A DNA stretch of 64,000 nucleotides from Paenibacillus barcinonensis. GTDB lineage: Bacteria; Bacillota; Bacilli; Paenibacillales; Paenibacillaceae. The notes below the pieces were generated by a model that was not told the DNA's origin, ran no database searches, and was given only the letters and a program-made list of their open reading frames with translations. Positions 26,112-39,200 of the stretch are shown one piece after another (positions within the stretch are counted from its first letter, which is position 1; every line of letters begins with the position of its first letter). The stretch covers positions 103,093 to 167,092 of the forward strand of contig NZ_QJSW01000013.1 in NCBI RefSeq assembly GCF_003217495.1, given 5' to 3'. Position numbers and translations under genes: made by a program.

Positions 26112-29100
26112 ATCAAGACCTCCGTCTCCTGATTCACATCTACCCAGTGTGTATGCGGCTCGAAAGGATGCGCTGGCAAATGAATCATCTGTCCAGATCC
26201 ATCCGGGTGTAGCTGTTCCCAATCCAGAGAAGCTCCGTGCACATAGAGCTGTGCCAGCAGCAATGCCAGTTGTCGCTCCATATCAAGCGGTGTATCCGCA
26301 GACAGATAAATCATCTTTTCCTTGCCTGTGCTTCCGGCAGGTATCAAGCCCTCAGCAGTAGCCAGCATAATAACGATGTCTGCACCTGGCATCGGGCTGG
26401 ATGGTTCTTGAACACTTCCCGAAGTCACTTTACGCATCAACGCAGCGTGCTTGTTTGCAGTCGCAGTAGAGTCAACAGTTTGCTCCTGTTGGAGCTGTGC
26501 CAGCCACGCTTCTCCGCCATCTACACCTCGAATCTCCTGAATGGAAGGTACCAGAGATACGAGAGTTTCCAGCAAACTCATCCCATGCCCTCGCTCCGCC
26601 AGCTCGATTTGGTGTCCGACAACGACATTGATACGTGCAGCACGACTCTTTGCCTTAAAGCCCGATTGCATGCCGTTTAAGTTCCATTCCCCGGTGCTGC
26701 TTACTGTTAAAGCCGCCCGATAACGATAATGTTTTCTGTACCGATTCCTTGTGAAACAAAGATCCGCCGGGCGCAGGTCCTTATGCTCTTGCATGTATTG
26801 CTGGGTGTTATGAATGAGCTTCTCCAATGCCTGTTCTGTCTTGGCAGAGAACGTTAGCAGATGCTCGCGAGTTGAGCCTTCATCCCGAACCGCCGGTGCA
26901 TTCCATTCCTCCAACACAATATGAGCATTGGTACCGCCAAGGCCGAATGAACTGATCCCCGCTTTACGCGTTTTACCTTCGGACACCTCCCACGCTCTAT
27001 GCCGGTTAACAATATAGAACGGAGACTGCTCCAGACGAAGAGCTGGATTTGGATGATCCATATGTAGACTCGGAACAAGCTCCTTGTGCTGCATACTAAG
27101 CAGAACTTTAGCCAGACTGGCTCCACTGGAAGCAGCAAATAAATGTCCGATATTGGTTTTGACTGAGCCAAGACCAATGGAGGTATCATTACCGTATCCC
27201 TTCTCCTGAAACAATCGGAGTAACGCATTCACCTCGATGGGATCTCCAATTCTTGTTCCCGAGCCGTGTGCTTCAATATAAGAAATCTCCTGCGGATTCA
27301 GATTGGCATCGCTGTATGCCGCACGCAGCACTTCATATTGGCCTTGTGGATTCGGCGCCATGATTCCCAAGGAATATCCGTCGTTATTGACGGCGGCTCC
27401 CCGAATCACGCCATAGATATGTTTATTGGCGCGAACTGCCTCTGTTAGCGGCTCCAGGTATACAACAACTGCACCCTCACCGATGACCGACCCATCAGCC
27501 TCCTGATCAAACACCTTCGTATGCTGGGTAGAAGAACAGATGCCCGCATTACGCGACAGCTGGTGCACATAAGGTGTTGCCAGAATGCTTGCTCCGCCTA
27601 CCACTGCACCGGAGATGCGTTTATCCTGAATAGCCGCAATTGCATGCGTTAATGCCACCAGAAATGAAGAACAGGCCGTATCAATCGCAAGTGCCGGACC
27701 AGTGAAATTGTATAAATGGGAAATGGACGCCGCGGCTATGTTAGACATGTTGCCAACCATCGCATGAGAGTGCACCTCGGACCCTTCACTGCGATTCATG
27801 TAATCTACAACCAGATCAAAGTACGAGCTAGGGTTCATGCCCACATACACGCCAACATCCCGCTTATGCTCCTGATCCAGGATCATTCCTGCATCCTCAA
27901 GTGCCTCATAAGCAACCTCAAGCAATTTACGGTGCTGCGGGTCCATGAATGCAGCTTGCTCTGATGGAATCTCAAAAAACTCGTGGTCAAAGGTGTCCGG
28001 ATGTTTTAATTCGCCGATCCAGTCATCCCAATCCGGACGTTTGGAGCGTGCGGCCCGTTCCAGGCTGACCCGATCCACGCTATCCAGACCTTTAACGAGA
28101 TTACTCCAGAATTCCTCTTGCGTATCTGCATCAGGCAGACGCAAGGACAGGCCCGTTATTGCAATAGCTCGATGTACATTTAACTGGTTATCTGAATGAA
28201 GTGTCTTCTCCAGCAGCTTGTTATCTTCAGGAAGCTCCTGAAGATATTCCACCATCTCCTGTACCGTTCTGCCAAAAACGAGCACCTCCTGTCCCAATTC
28301 ACGCCCCATATGTGCGGATAATTTATCGAGTAATTGATAGGCGAGAATTGAGTTTCCTCCCAGGGCAAGAAACGGCACGTTCATCTTGATGTTCTGAATT
28401 GGCAATTGCAAGACTTCGGCCCAAGCGTTCAGCACCGTTTGCTCCAAGGATACAGCGTGAATGATCTCGGGAGTAACTTGCGATTGGTTTTGCTCGATCA
28501 TCGCTTCAATCGCTTCAATATCCTTACGAAACGTTCCGCTCTCATACTCATTTCTCAACATAAAGCGCTGAACTTTGCCACTTGTTGTTTTAGGGATAAC
28601 CTTAATGGGAAGAACATGCGTGATCTCGATGCCCAGACCGGATCTCATCCGATCCATCAGGTCCTGCCTGATTTCCAGAAACTGCGGCGTGCTCGATTTA
28701 TATTTCACAAATACAAGCAGTTCTTCGGTTTGTGTCACGCTGTTAAAATGTCCCACTACCGTCAGATTACCTCTTGGAATACTGTCGCCAGCATATAAAA
28801 TCTCTTCCAAATCATGTGCATAATGATTCTGTCCACGGATAAAAACGATATCCTTCATTCGACCGCTCACAACCAGAGAGCCCTCTGCCATAAATCCGAG
28901 ATCTCCTGTTCTGAGCCATCCGTCCACGAACAGCTCCCGATTGATCTCAGGCAGATTGTAATAGCCAGAGGTTACCGATTCCCCGCGAATCTGGATCTCA
29001 CCTACGATTCGTTCATCGACAACCTCGCCCTGTTCATTGGCAATCCGAATCTGGATGCCTGTCATTGGGTAACCTTCATGTACAAATTCAATCGTATCCA

Positions 29101-30241
29101 AAGGATCATAAGCAGCATTCTTAACTGGAACAGCTGTACCATGCTGCACAAACTCCTTACGAGACAGCCGCTCTATACGCGGCTCTACTCCCAGTCGAGA
29201 GGTGCATACACCTACCGTTGCCTCGGCCATGCCGTAAGCGGGAAACATCATATCAGCGCGATAACCGCAGGAGCTGAATTTTTGGGTGAATCGCTCGATC
29301 ACCTTGGTCGAGATTGGCTCGGCACCGTTTAAGGTCATACGTAGTGATGATAAATCAAGGGATGCGAGTTTCGAATCCGGGATCTTCTGCACCATCCATT
29401 CAAAGCCAAAGTTTGTGCAGCAGAACCACTTTCCCTGATGTTCCGTAATTTTGCGCAGGAACAAATACGGCGATCTGACAAATGTATATGGCGACATCAC
29501 CATCAAATTGGCACCGCACAGGACAGTGGTCAAGTGCTGCCCGAACATTCCCATATCGTGGGTATGGGGCAACCAGGTGAATACATTATCCCCTTCTTCT
29601 GCGCCAAGGAATGTCTTACATGCGATACTGTTCGCAATAATGTTATAGTTGGTTAGCTGTACCCCTTTGGGAACGCCCGTACTGCCTGATGAAAACTGCA
29701 GGAATACAACATCCTCGGGAGACGTCAGATCTATTTCAGCAAGTGTCTGACTCATTTGAAGCTCGCTGACACTAATACATCTCAGCCCCTGAAATATTGA
29801 GCTTTCCGCAAGACTTGTGTATTTAGGCAAGAAGGCTTCTTCTACGATCACCACGGGCCGCCCGAGCACTTCCCATATTTTCGTGAATTTCTCCAGTCCT
29901 GCCGAACGAGGTTCCCAGGAGGCAGGAGGACTAACGGGGGCGACAATTATGCCGCCCAGCATGCAAGCCCAAAATGTACGATAAAACTGTTGTGAATGAT
30001 CAATCTCCAAAATGACGACCTGACCTTTGGCAACTCCGTTCTCGAGCAGGCCCTGCAAGTACAAGCGCCCTTGCTTCAACAGCTCAGGATATGATTCAAA
30101 CTGTTCTTCACCTGATGAACTGATATACGTGATGCCCTTCTCCGGATGTGTATCAGCAATATACATGAGAAGTTCAGCAACTGTGGCATAATGCTCCGGC
30201 ACAATCAACTCCGGCCCTCGTTGTATGGATTTACTGGACAT
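26108..30241 (-). CDS. FAAL-ACP-KS loading and first-extension protein
   Basis: About 1377 residues; positions here count from an upstream frame start seven residues earlier. Fatty acyl-AMP ligase about 20-590 (FLQFSSGSTGVPKG, PAYGMAEATVG, GWLRTGDLG); ACP about 605-675 (LGGNS, Ser 638); ketosynthase about 697-1120 with complete Cys 864 (DTACSS), His 999 (EAHGSG) and His 1040 (KTNIGH). The last 250 residues sit where an AT should be but lack GQGSQ and GHSxGE; only the post-AT linker (LPAHPFEPHTHWVD) is recognisable. A fatty acid is activated, loaded and extended once on a separate ACP. GGAGGTG precedes the ATG, which overlaps the megasynthase stop by 11 bases. Confidence 0.93.
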   Translation of the reverse strand: MSSKSIQRGPELIVPEHYATVAELLMYIADTHPEKGITYISSSGEEQFESYPELLKQGRLYLQGLLENGVAKGQVVILEIDHSQQFYRTFWACMLGGIIVAPVSPPASWEPRSAGLEKFTKIWEVLGRPVVIVEEAFLPKYTSLAESSIFQGLRCISVSELQMSQTLAEIDLTSPEDVVFLQFSSGSTGVPKGVQLTNYNIIANSIACKTFLGAEEGDNVFTWLPHTHDMGMFGQHLTTVLCGANLMVMSPYTFVRSPYLFLRKITEHQGKWFCCTNFGFEWMVQKIPDSKLASLDLSSLRMTLNGAEPISTKVIERFTQKFSSCGYRADMMFPAYGMAEATVGVCTSRLGVEPRIERLSRKEFVQHGTAVPVKNAAYDPLDTIEFVHEGYPMTGIQIRIANEQGEVVDERIVGEIQIRGESVTSGYYNLPEINRELFVDGWLRTGDLGFMAEGSLVVSGRMKDIVFIRGQNHYAHDLEEILYAGDSIPRGNLTVVGHFNSVTQTEELLVFVKYKSSTPQFLEIRQDLMDRMRSGLGIEITHVLPIKVIPKTTSGKVQRFMLRNEYESGTFRKDIEAIEAMIEQNQSQVTPEIIHAVSLEQTVLNAWAEVLQLPIQNIKMNVPFLALGGNSILAYQLLDKLSAHMGRELGQEVLVFGRTVQEMVEYLQELPEDNKLLEKTLHSDNQLNVHRAIAITGLSLRLPDADTQEEFWSNLVKGLDSVDRVSLERAARSKRPDWDDWIGELKHPDTFDHEFFEIPSEQAAFMDPQHRKLLEVAYEALEDAGMILDQEHKRDVGVYVGMNPSSYFDLVVDYMNRSEGSEVHSHAMVGNMSNIAAASISHLYNFTGPALAIDTACSSFLVALTHAIAAIQDKRISGAVVGGASILATPYVHQLSRNAGICSSTQHTKVFDQEADGSVIGEGAVVVYLEPLTEAVRANKHIYGVIRGAAVNNDGYSLGIMAPNPQGQYEVLRAAYSDANLNPQEISYIEAHGSGTRIGDPIEVNALLRLFQEKGYGNDTSIGLGSVKTNIGHLFAASSGASLAKVLLSMQHKELVPSLHMDHPNPALRLEQSPFYIVNRHRAWEVSEGKTRKAGISSFGLGGTNAHIVLEEWNAPAVRDEGSTREHLLTFSAKTEQALEKLIHNTQQYMQEHKDLRPADLCFTRNRYRKHYRYRAALTVSSTGEWNLNGMQSGFKAKSRAARINVVVGHQIELAERGHGMSLLETLVSLVPSIQEIRGVDGGEAWLAQLQQEQTVDSTATANKHAALMRKVTSGSVQEPSSPMPGADIVIMLATAEGLIPAGSTGKEKMIYLSADTPLDMERQLALLLAQLYVHGASLDWEQLHPDGSGQMIHLPAHPFEPHTHWVDVNQETEVLI

Positions 30242-33200
30242 GCTGCACCTCCATTGCCTCATTATGAACTTTCACTTTCACACCTCTGCCGATCTGTTCC
30301 TCGATCTGTTGTTTTATCCGTTCAATATCCAGCCCTGTATGACAGGCCAAGTGTACATAAACACCGTTTTCATCGTAATGCATGACCCATTCCATGTACG
30401 CAAGTGCATCCGCAGAGTTCTCTTTGGCTGTGGACTCGATCTCTGGTACGGTCTCCTCGCTGGAGATGAAACCCTGGAAGTTGAACAGGATCAGTTGTCG
30501 CGGCTCCTCCGTGGTTTGTCTGTATGCCTCATGAAGTTTTTCGTGGATTCCGGCATATCGGGATGCAATGACTGAATCATGTGTAAGTGCCATGAAATTA
30601 AGATGATGCTCCCTGGTCCAGTCAAGATGCTGCGTCAGGTCCTCTTGGGTGAACTCATCATGTACAAGTATTGGAATGAGATCGAGAAATTCTCCGACGT
30701 GATCATAATAGGATTTCGTTCCATACTCTCTGCCATAATGCACCAGAGCAACCGGCAGCTGATCTATGTTCAGGTACGAAGCAAGGATGCTCGCAAACGT
30801 TCTAATATGAGTCCAAGAGGCCTCCTCCAGTTGCTCGCCTGTGGAATCGGTACGTGGTATCTCAACAGTCAACGCCGAAGGCGAGGCATTTCCTGACCTG
30901 CTCTTCAATTGATGCATAACATTGCTGTTGTGGTGGCTCCATGCCTCAATGGCAAACTGCTCATCCAGCTCAGCTTCGTTCATGCCAACAGGTCCTCCAG
31001 ACAACTCACGTACATATTCTTCATAATTTCGAACTTCAAATGAATGCTCCAGATGATTTCCCGCAGCTTGCTGGTTACGGGTAATGTCTGACTCAAGCTG
31101 CTGCTTGATGATCTCGGCACTCATGCCATCAAAAGCAAGATGATCAAAGCCCCAGATTAGCCTGTGCTCTGTGGCTGACGTACGCAGAATGCATAGTCGC
31201 CATGGTAACCCCTCTAGTGCATAAGGCTTGTGTAATATTGCCTGGACCAGCTTGTGCTCCAGTTGCTCCAGTGCAGCAGGAGCATAGTGACAAACATCAA
31301 GATAGGGAATCAGTTGCAGCAACATATCTGCTGCAAGAGACAGATCGCACTGATGCCAGTACAACGTGTCTTCCTTATATAGAACACTGTGCAGCAGCTG
31401 ATGGCGGGCAATAACCCCGAGAATCAGCGTTTTCACAGCATATTCATTTAAAGGTGCCTCCAATGTCGTGATAAAACCACTCGCTCGTGAAGTTGTACAT
31501 GCATGTGCCTGTTGAATTGGAGAGAGCGGGAAACGGCTTATAGTCGTTGTGCCCGTCATAAAACTTGAAACCTGATTACAATTGTTCGAGACATGTAAAA
31601 CCAGGCTACCCAGTTGTTTCTCATGGAGTGTAATATCTTGAGGTATTGTAATCGGAGACTGAATGTGCAGGCTTTCTTCAGCTGAAATTGAGGTTGAATC
31701 CGTTCCTGTTAACGAATCTGCCAACGCTCTCGCTGTATGATATTGGAATAATTCGATCACACTGATGGCAATTCCTTCTTTTGACAAAATTTGAGTTAAA
31801 GCGATCGCTTTAAGCGAATGTCCCCCATTTTGAAAGAAGTGATCTGTTACGCCAAAGCTAGGATTATTCAGAACCTGTCTCATGGCATTCAGGATAATTC
31901 GCTCTCTAGCCGTGTGTGCAGAATCAGCATAATGTGCTGTAACATGCATGGACTGTGCTTCCATCATTTCGGATAAAATCTTCCGATCCACCTTACCGTT
32001 AGCGTTGATTGGCAGATGATCCATTCGCACGATCTGTGCAGGAACCATGTATTCGGGCAACCGTTTGTGCAGCTCTGTCCGAACATCGTTAACCGCGAAT
32101 TCCACATTGGATTCCGTTGTATAAAACGCCGAAACGGTTAAACTGCCCGATGCATCGGTTGCTGTCATCACAAAGGCGTCCTTTATTCCCGGCAGCAGTT
32201 CAAGACAATTGCATATCTCTGACAGCTCGATTCGGAAACCTCTGATTTTCACTTGAAAATCAGAACGTTCAATAAACATCAAGCTTCCGTCCATTCGACG
32301 TTTGACAATATCTCCTGTGCGATACATCCGTTCTCCCTCACGGAAAGGATCTGCTACAAAATGTTTGCGGGTAAGCTCTTCACGATTCAGATAACCGATA
32401 CCTACCGCATCCCCGCTAATGTATAACTCACCAGGCACATTGACGGGAACAGGATTCAGATCTTCATCGAGAACATACAAAGCTGTATTCGACAACGGAT
32501 AACCTATAGGCAACGAGTCGATATATGGCTCCGTCTGCTCAAGCAAGTGATAGGTGGCAAAGAAAGTCGCTTCCGTTGGACCATATCCATTTAACAGCCT
32601 GCCTGGCCCTACACATGCAAGGGCTTTGTTCGCGTGGCTTACGGATGCTGCTTCCCCGCCAAACATCACTCGGCGAACGTCTTTCAGACAATCAACATCC
32701 CAATCCACCAGCATGTTAAACAACGAGGTCGTGATGAAAAACACCGAAATTTGCTGCTGACGAATCACTCCTGCAAGACGGGCCATATCCAGGATGACTT
32801 CTTTCGGAATGAGCACCAGAGTAGCCCCATTGATTAATGAAGCAAAAATATCGAATATCGACCCGTCAAACGCATAATTGGAAACCTGTAACACCCGATC
32901 CTCAGGCACCACGGTCACAAAATTACTTTTCTTCATGACCTTGATAACATTGCGATGACTCATCATCGTGCCTTTCGGCATGCCGGTTGATCCTGACGTG
33001 TAGATGATATAGGCCGGGTCAACCGCCTTCGTGCTGATCTGCACGAGCGGCTCCTCAGACTCTCCTGCAATGAAAGCGGTCAGTTCTTCGGCAGGCACCA
33101 GCACATTGGGAACAACAGACTTCCATGTCGAGATATAGGCGGCTTCAGTCAGCAGCATGGCTGCATTGCAATCTTTTAAAATAAATTCTGTTCGAGCTGG

Positions 33201-36200
33201 CGGTAAGGCTGGATCAATCGGCACATAGTGACAGCCTGCTGTTAGTGTAGCAAGGATGCTGATCATCTGGATCGGTCCACGGTCCAGGATCAAAGCGATA
33301 CTTGAGCCTGATTCCACCTTACTTTCAAGTATGCTGGATGCGAGCCTGTGAACATTCGCATGTACATCGGCATAACTCCATTCCTCATCTCCCCATACGA
33401 GCGCTGTCTTCTGACCATGTAAACGAACCTGCTCCTCGAAGAGCTCGGGAATGGTTGCCTCCCGCGGATATTGCATCTGGTTCTCGTTGACTCCGAATAA
33501 AAGCCATTCACGCTCTTCAGGTACAGTAAGTTTGATCTGACGAATCCGCTCAGCAGCTCCTGTAATCATCTGAGTTAGAACATATCGGAATTTATTGATC
33601 ATGAAGTCGATGGAAGAAGGATTGAACAATTCAGACCGATATTCCACTTCAACCGTATACTGCTGCTGCTGCTCAACCACCGTCCACGTCTGATCAAACT
33701 TGGCATCTACCTTCCCATCCATCCAGGGGTCAAGATGCAGGGCTCCAGCTTCAGGCTCATCCGTACCCATGTTGATGTAGTTCAGCACGATATCGAACAG
33801 CGGATTACGGCTCAAGTCACCGAACAACCCAAGCTTCTCTACCAGCGCTTCATACGGATATTGCTGATGCTTATAGCAGGTTAACAGCTTGCTGCGAACC
33901 TCGTTCATGTACAGCTCAACCGGCTGATCCTTGTCCAAGGTTGTGCGAATGGCGAGCATATTTACAAACATGCCCATGACGCTATCAAGCTCTGGTTGCT
34001 CTCTTCCCGCTACTGCTGTACCAATGACCACATCATCTTGTCCGGTATATTTCCAGATCAGAACGTTCAAAGCCGCCATGAACAGCATGTAAGGAGTGAG
34101 TCCCTGTCGTGTACAAAATTCGTTAATCTGAGCACTTAACACTTGGCCAAACTCAGCGCTGATCCGCTCTCCCTGATGGGATAACACGCCACGTCTCGGG
34201 GAATCCGTAAGCAATTCGACAGGTGCAGGCATGTCCTCAAACTCCTGCAGCCAGAATGCTTCATCTTCAGCAGCATGCCGCTCCGATCTCGAAGGATCAA
34301 GCCATTCGGCATAGTCCTTGTACTGAATCGTTAACGGTTCAAGGGATTCCCCGCTGTACAAGCGAGCAAATTCCTCGATAAGAATCGCAATTGAACTCTG
34401 ATCAGAGATAATATGATGCATGTCAATGAACAGAATATGCTCCTCTTCTGCAAGGCGGGCAAGCTTTACGCGAACAAGTGGTGCACGAGTCAGATCAAAA
34501 GGCTCTAGCCACTCGACCAGCTGTTCAGGCTCTGCTTTTTCCAACTCCAGCAGTTCCACAACACTTGCGACCTGATCCTCGATGATCTGATACAGTTCAC
34601 CATCCACCATCTCGAATCGGGTTCGGAACGCTTCATGTCGCTGTACAAGAGCATCCATCACCGCTATGAATCGAGCAGTATCAAGCTCTCCCCGCACCCT
34701 GTACGAGCTTGCGAGATTATACGCAGTGCTTTCACCGTTCAACCATTCATGTACAACAAACATTCGTCTCTGCGCAGAGGTTGTCTGGTATCTCTCTTTG
34801 GGGGCTGCTGGTAAAATGTGTTGACCCAGCTGTTCTACGCTCATGCTTTGCTGCTCCTGAATCCATTCCACCATGCGGGCCAGCACCGAATGTTCAAAAA
34901 CATCTTCCAGTCCCATGGACACGCCAAACCTGTCCTTGATTCGGGATGCCAGAGAGATCGCCTTTAAGGAGTGTCCTCCAATTTGGAAGAAATCGTCCTC
35001 CGTGGCCACAGCTTCACATCCAAGCAGTTCCTGCCAAAGCTGTGCTGTCGCTTCATGTATTTCATCGCTACTCAAGCTGACCCCAATCTTGTTATTTCCC
35101 GTCTGAACTGGTGAGGATATGGATGAAATCTCGGCATCTGCTGTCTGCTGCATACCTGTAAGCAGATATAGCGGAACATCATGCTTATGCACAATCGGAT
35201 CAAACGAGTAAGTCGGAAGAGACACTTTTTGCCCAGATCCTTGTCCGTTCACCTGCTCCCAGTCCAGTTCAATGCCCAGGCACCAGCAATATCCCAGTGT
35301 TTTCATAAAATAAACATCCGCTTCGAGTGAACTGGACCGATCTCCAGTAAGCGAAACAACATGTGTTTCCTTCAAGCCAGACATCAGCAGCTCTTCCGGC
35401 TTCAGCCCCTGCTCCAGATAAGCTGTGATCCAGAGTGTGCCCTCCGGGAACGCTGAGAGACCACCTCGGGATAGTAATGGGAACGTAGACGTTTCTCTGA
35501 TTAGCCCCGTAACATGAGAGGCCAGCTTATCAGCAGACTCATCTATACCATGCTCTATCGCGCTACCTGCTCGCGCATGTAATGCATCACTCAAAGCTCC
35601 GTCTCTGGATGACCATTCATTCACGTTATACAACAGGCGCACGGCATGAGCCGGCTCAAGGGCACCACTGAGGACCAGTCCGACCAGTTCACCGATGCCT
35701 TGTCCACATACCGCGTCCGGCTTCACACCTGTCTGAAGGAGCGTGGCGAACAAAGCATGCTGCACTACAAAGCAATACATACGCTTCAGGCGTTCATCAC
35801 GGATCGGCCGACCAATACTCTGCCGAAGTGCATATTGCTCCTTCACCTCAAACTGTTTCAGCATAAGATCAAAGTGCTGGTTAAATCGTTCAGATACTGG
35901 ACTGCGATACCTGGAAGCATACATCTCCCGAATCATACTCGGCTCCCAGAGAGCAGCCCCACCGATATAAAACACAACCTCAGGTCTGGCTTGCTCCACG
36001 CTTCCCTGTGCCTCAACCTCTTGCACCTGATCGCTGGAAGGGATAACCCCGTCTAGAGCGACAAGCGTTTTGCGATATTTGAACCTGCTTCTGCCCTCCT
36101 GCAGCGTCCAGGCCGCATCAGACAATTGCTCTGGCCTATTCTCCAGTGCCTGTGCAACGGAATGATACGTACGTTCCAAGGCAGATTTGCTTTTGGCTGA

Positions 36201-39200
36201 GAAAGGCAGCAGTAACAGCGGCTGATACACGGCTTGACTCTCCTGAGCAGGCGGCTGCTCCAGAATGATATGAGCATTCGTACCGCCAATGCCAAATGAG
36301 CTAACGGCTGCACGCAGCACCTGTTCCTCATTTGCGAAATGCCGCGCTTCCCGGTTGATATAGAAGGGACTGCGCTCCAGTTCCAGCATCGGGTTGGGTC
36401 TGTCCATATGAATCTGTGGCGGAACGGTACGATGATGCAGCATTAGAACCGTTTTGATAAACCCGGCAACGCCAGCCGCAGCGTCAAGATGACCGATATT
36501 CGCTTTGACGGAGCCAAGTGCGCAATAATGCTGCTTTTCCGTCCCCCAGGACTGTCTAAGCGCTTCAATCTCCATCGGATCACCCAGCTTCGTGCCTGTC
36601 CCATGCGCCTCCACATAATTGATCTCATCAGGAGATATGCCGGAGCGTTCAAGCGCTGTCTGGATCACTTTCACTTGCCCGGTAACACTTGGCGCGGTAT
36701 ACCCGATTTTGTGCAAACCATCATTATTGATGGCCGAGCCCTTGATCACTGCATAAATTGGATCTCCATCGCGTTGCGCTTCACGAAGCGGTTTCAGAAC
36801 CACCATGCCACACCCGTTCCCGGAAACGGTACCTGACGCCTGTTCATCAAATGGCCTGCAATGCCCGTCTTTCGAATAGATCATGCCCTCGTGCCAGTGA
36901 TACCCTTCCCGTAGTGGATAGGAGATGGACACGCCTCCGGCAAGCGCCACGTCGCACTCCCCACGGATCAGAGACTCCGCAGCCTGATGAATTGCCACCA
37001 GGGAGGTTGAGCAGGCGGTCTGTACGGCCATACTTGGCCCCCTCAGATTAAGTTTATGGGATATGCGAGTGGTGATATAATCCTTCTCATTTAGCGTCAT
37101 CGCCTCAAAGGCTTGCAGCAGGTCGCCTGAACGCCCGAGAAATTGAACCATCCAAGGCAAGCTTGATCCACTTCCGGCAAATAAACCGATGGAGCCGGAG
37201 TAGCGGTACGGGTCGCAGCCTGCATGTTCAAGCGCCTCCCAGGAGCATTGATGCAGCATTCGAATTTGCGGGTCCATCATACCGGACTCCTGATACGGAT
37301 ATTCAAAAAACTCGGAATCAAAAAACTCTGTATCCTGCAGCACACCCTTGGCACGAACATATTCAGGATGGTTATAATCTTCCGGTCGCACCCCTGCTGC
37401 CCTTAGTTCCTCTTCCGTCAAGCGAACAATACCTTGCTCTCCTGCCATCAGCTGCTGCCAAAATTCTTCAATATTTCTCGATCCCGGGAAGTGCCCGGCC
37501 ATCCCGATCACCGCAATATCCGTAGAAGAAGCAGCACTATTCCTGTTTATTGCGTCCGGGTCTGCCTGAATATTTAGTGGCTTCTCTTCCGTTCTGCTCT
37601 GCGTCAGTATCAAATCCTCTTCGGCCTTGTCCAGTCCAATGGAATTCATCCTTTGTTCAGACATGAGATGATCCACCAATGATGCAATAGAGGAATGTTC
37701 AAACAGCTTCACAAGCGGGATATGTTCTCCCAGATAAGCATTTAAACGGTTATTGATTAGAATCAGCCCCAGCGAGTTGCCACCGATATCAAAAAAGTGG
37801 TCTTGAACGCCAACATGTTCCCGCTTCAAAGTATCCTTCCATGCGTCCATAAGCATCTGCTGAAGCCCTTCACGGGTCTGCTTTCTGCTTATTGGAGAGC
37901 TGCTGCCCGATCTGACAGACGAATCAGATATATGGACTGCTTCAACAAAATCAGAACTTTGAAGGGCATTCCGATTCAGCTTGCCATTAGGCAGAACCGG
38001 CAGCTTCTCAAGACGGATTAGCCGGGAAGGCAGCATATAATGAGGCAGTCTTTGCCTCAGCCACGCCCGAAGCTGTACCTCCTCCTCGTCCATAACCGAT
38101 GCACTCACATCCTGCTTCATGCTGTAGTACAGAATTAATTGCAGCTGCTCAGGTTGCTCCCCTTCTGCCTTCACAACGGCTTCCCGCACTCGTGCATGAC
38201 TCATAGCCATCTGTTCAATCTCGTGGAGTTCAATCCGATATCCTCTGATCTTCACCTGCTGATCCAAACGCCCTGCCAGCTCAACTTCTCCGTTTGGCAA
38301 AATGCGTGCCAGATCACCTGTCCGGTACATGCGCCCTCCCAAAGCATGAGCATGTTCAATGAACCTGGCGTTCGTCTCGGCCCTATTGTTCAGGTAACCT
38401 CGGGATAACCCCCGGCCTGCAATGCAGAGCTCGCCATAATTTCCCGGAGGTAACATCTCACCTTGATCATCTATAACATATAGCTCCGTGTTGGCAATCG
38501 GCTTGCCAATCGTAATCAGATCTGGTTCCGTTAATTCTTTGGTCGTCGACCAGATCGTTGTTTCCGTAGGCCCGTACATATTAAAGACCCGGGCAGAGGA
38601 ATTCTTTTTCAGATCCTTCAAAAGCACTGCGGGTACACTTTCTCCCCCGGTGAGCACACATCGAAGCTGCGGAAGTATCTTCGCAAACTCCGTATTCTCA
38701 ACAAATGCCTTGATACGTGATACTGTGCTGAGAATATGGGTAACCCCCTGTTCCCGTATCCGCTGTGCGGCAAGAACGGGATCAAGTTGCTCCTGCTCAT
38801 CTGCCAGATAAAGCGAGTAGCCTGTGCATAACGGGGCCCACACTTCAAAACCGAAAATATCAAATGAGATCGTCGTTACACTGATGATGCGGTCTGTTTC
38901 ATGGGTGAAAATTTTTCGGTATCTAATGTCCTCTACAAAATTAACCATCGCTTCATGCGTAATCATGGCGCCTTTAGGGCGGCCGGTCGAGCCGGATGTA
39001 AAGATTACACAAGACAAGTCTGAAGAAAGAACACCCACATTCGGGTTGACTGCTGAACGTTCATCAGCAAGCTCAGGCTGATAGACCAAGCGATCTCCTT
39101 CATATGACATGATATCCGCTTCATCAGAAGTGCACAGGAGTAGCTTCATACGACTATCTTCCATCATATTCAGTATGCGCTGTGGCGGAAACGACGGATC

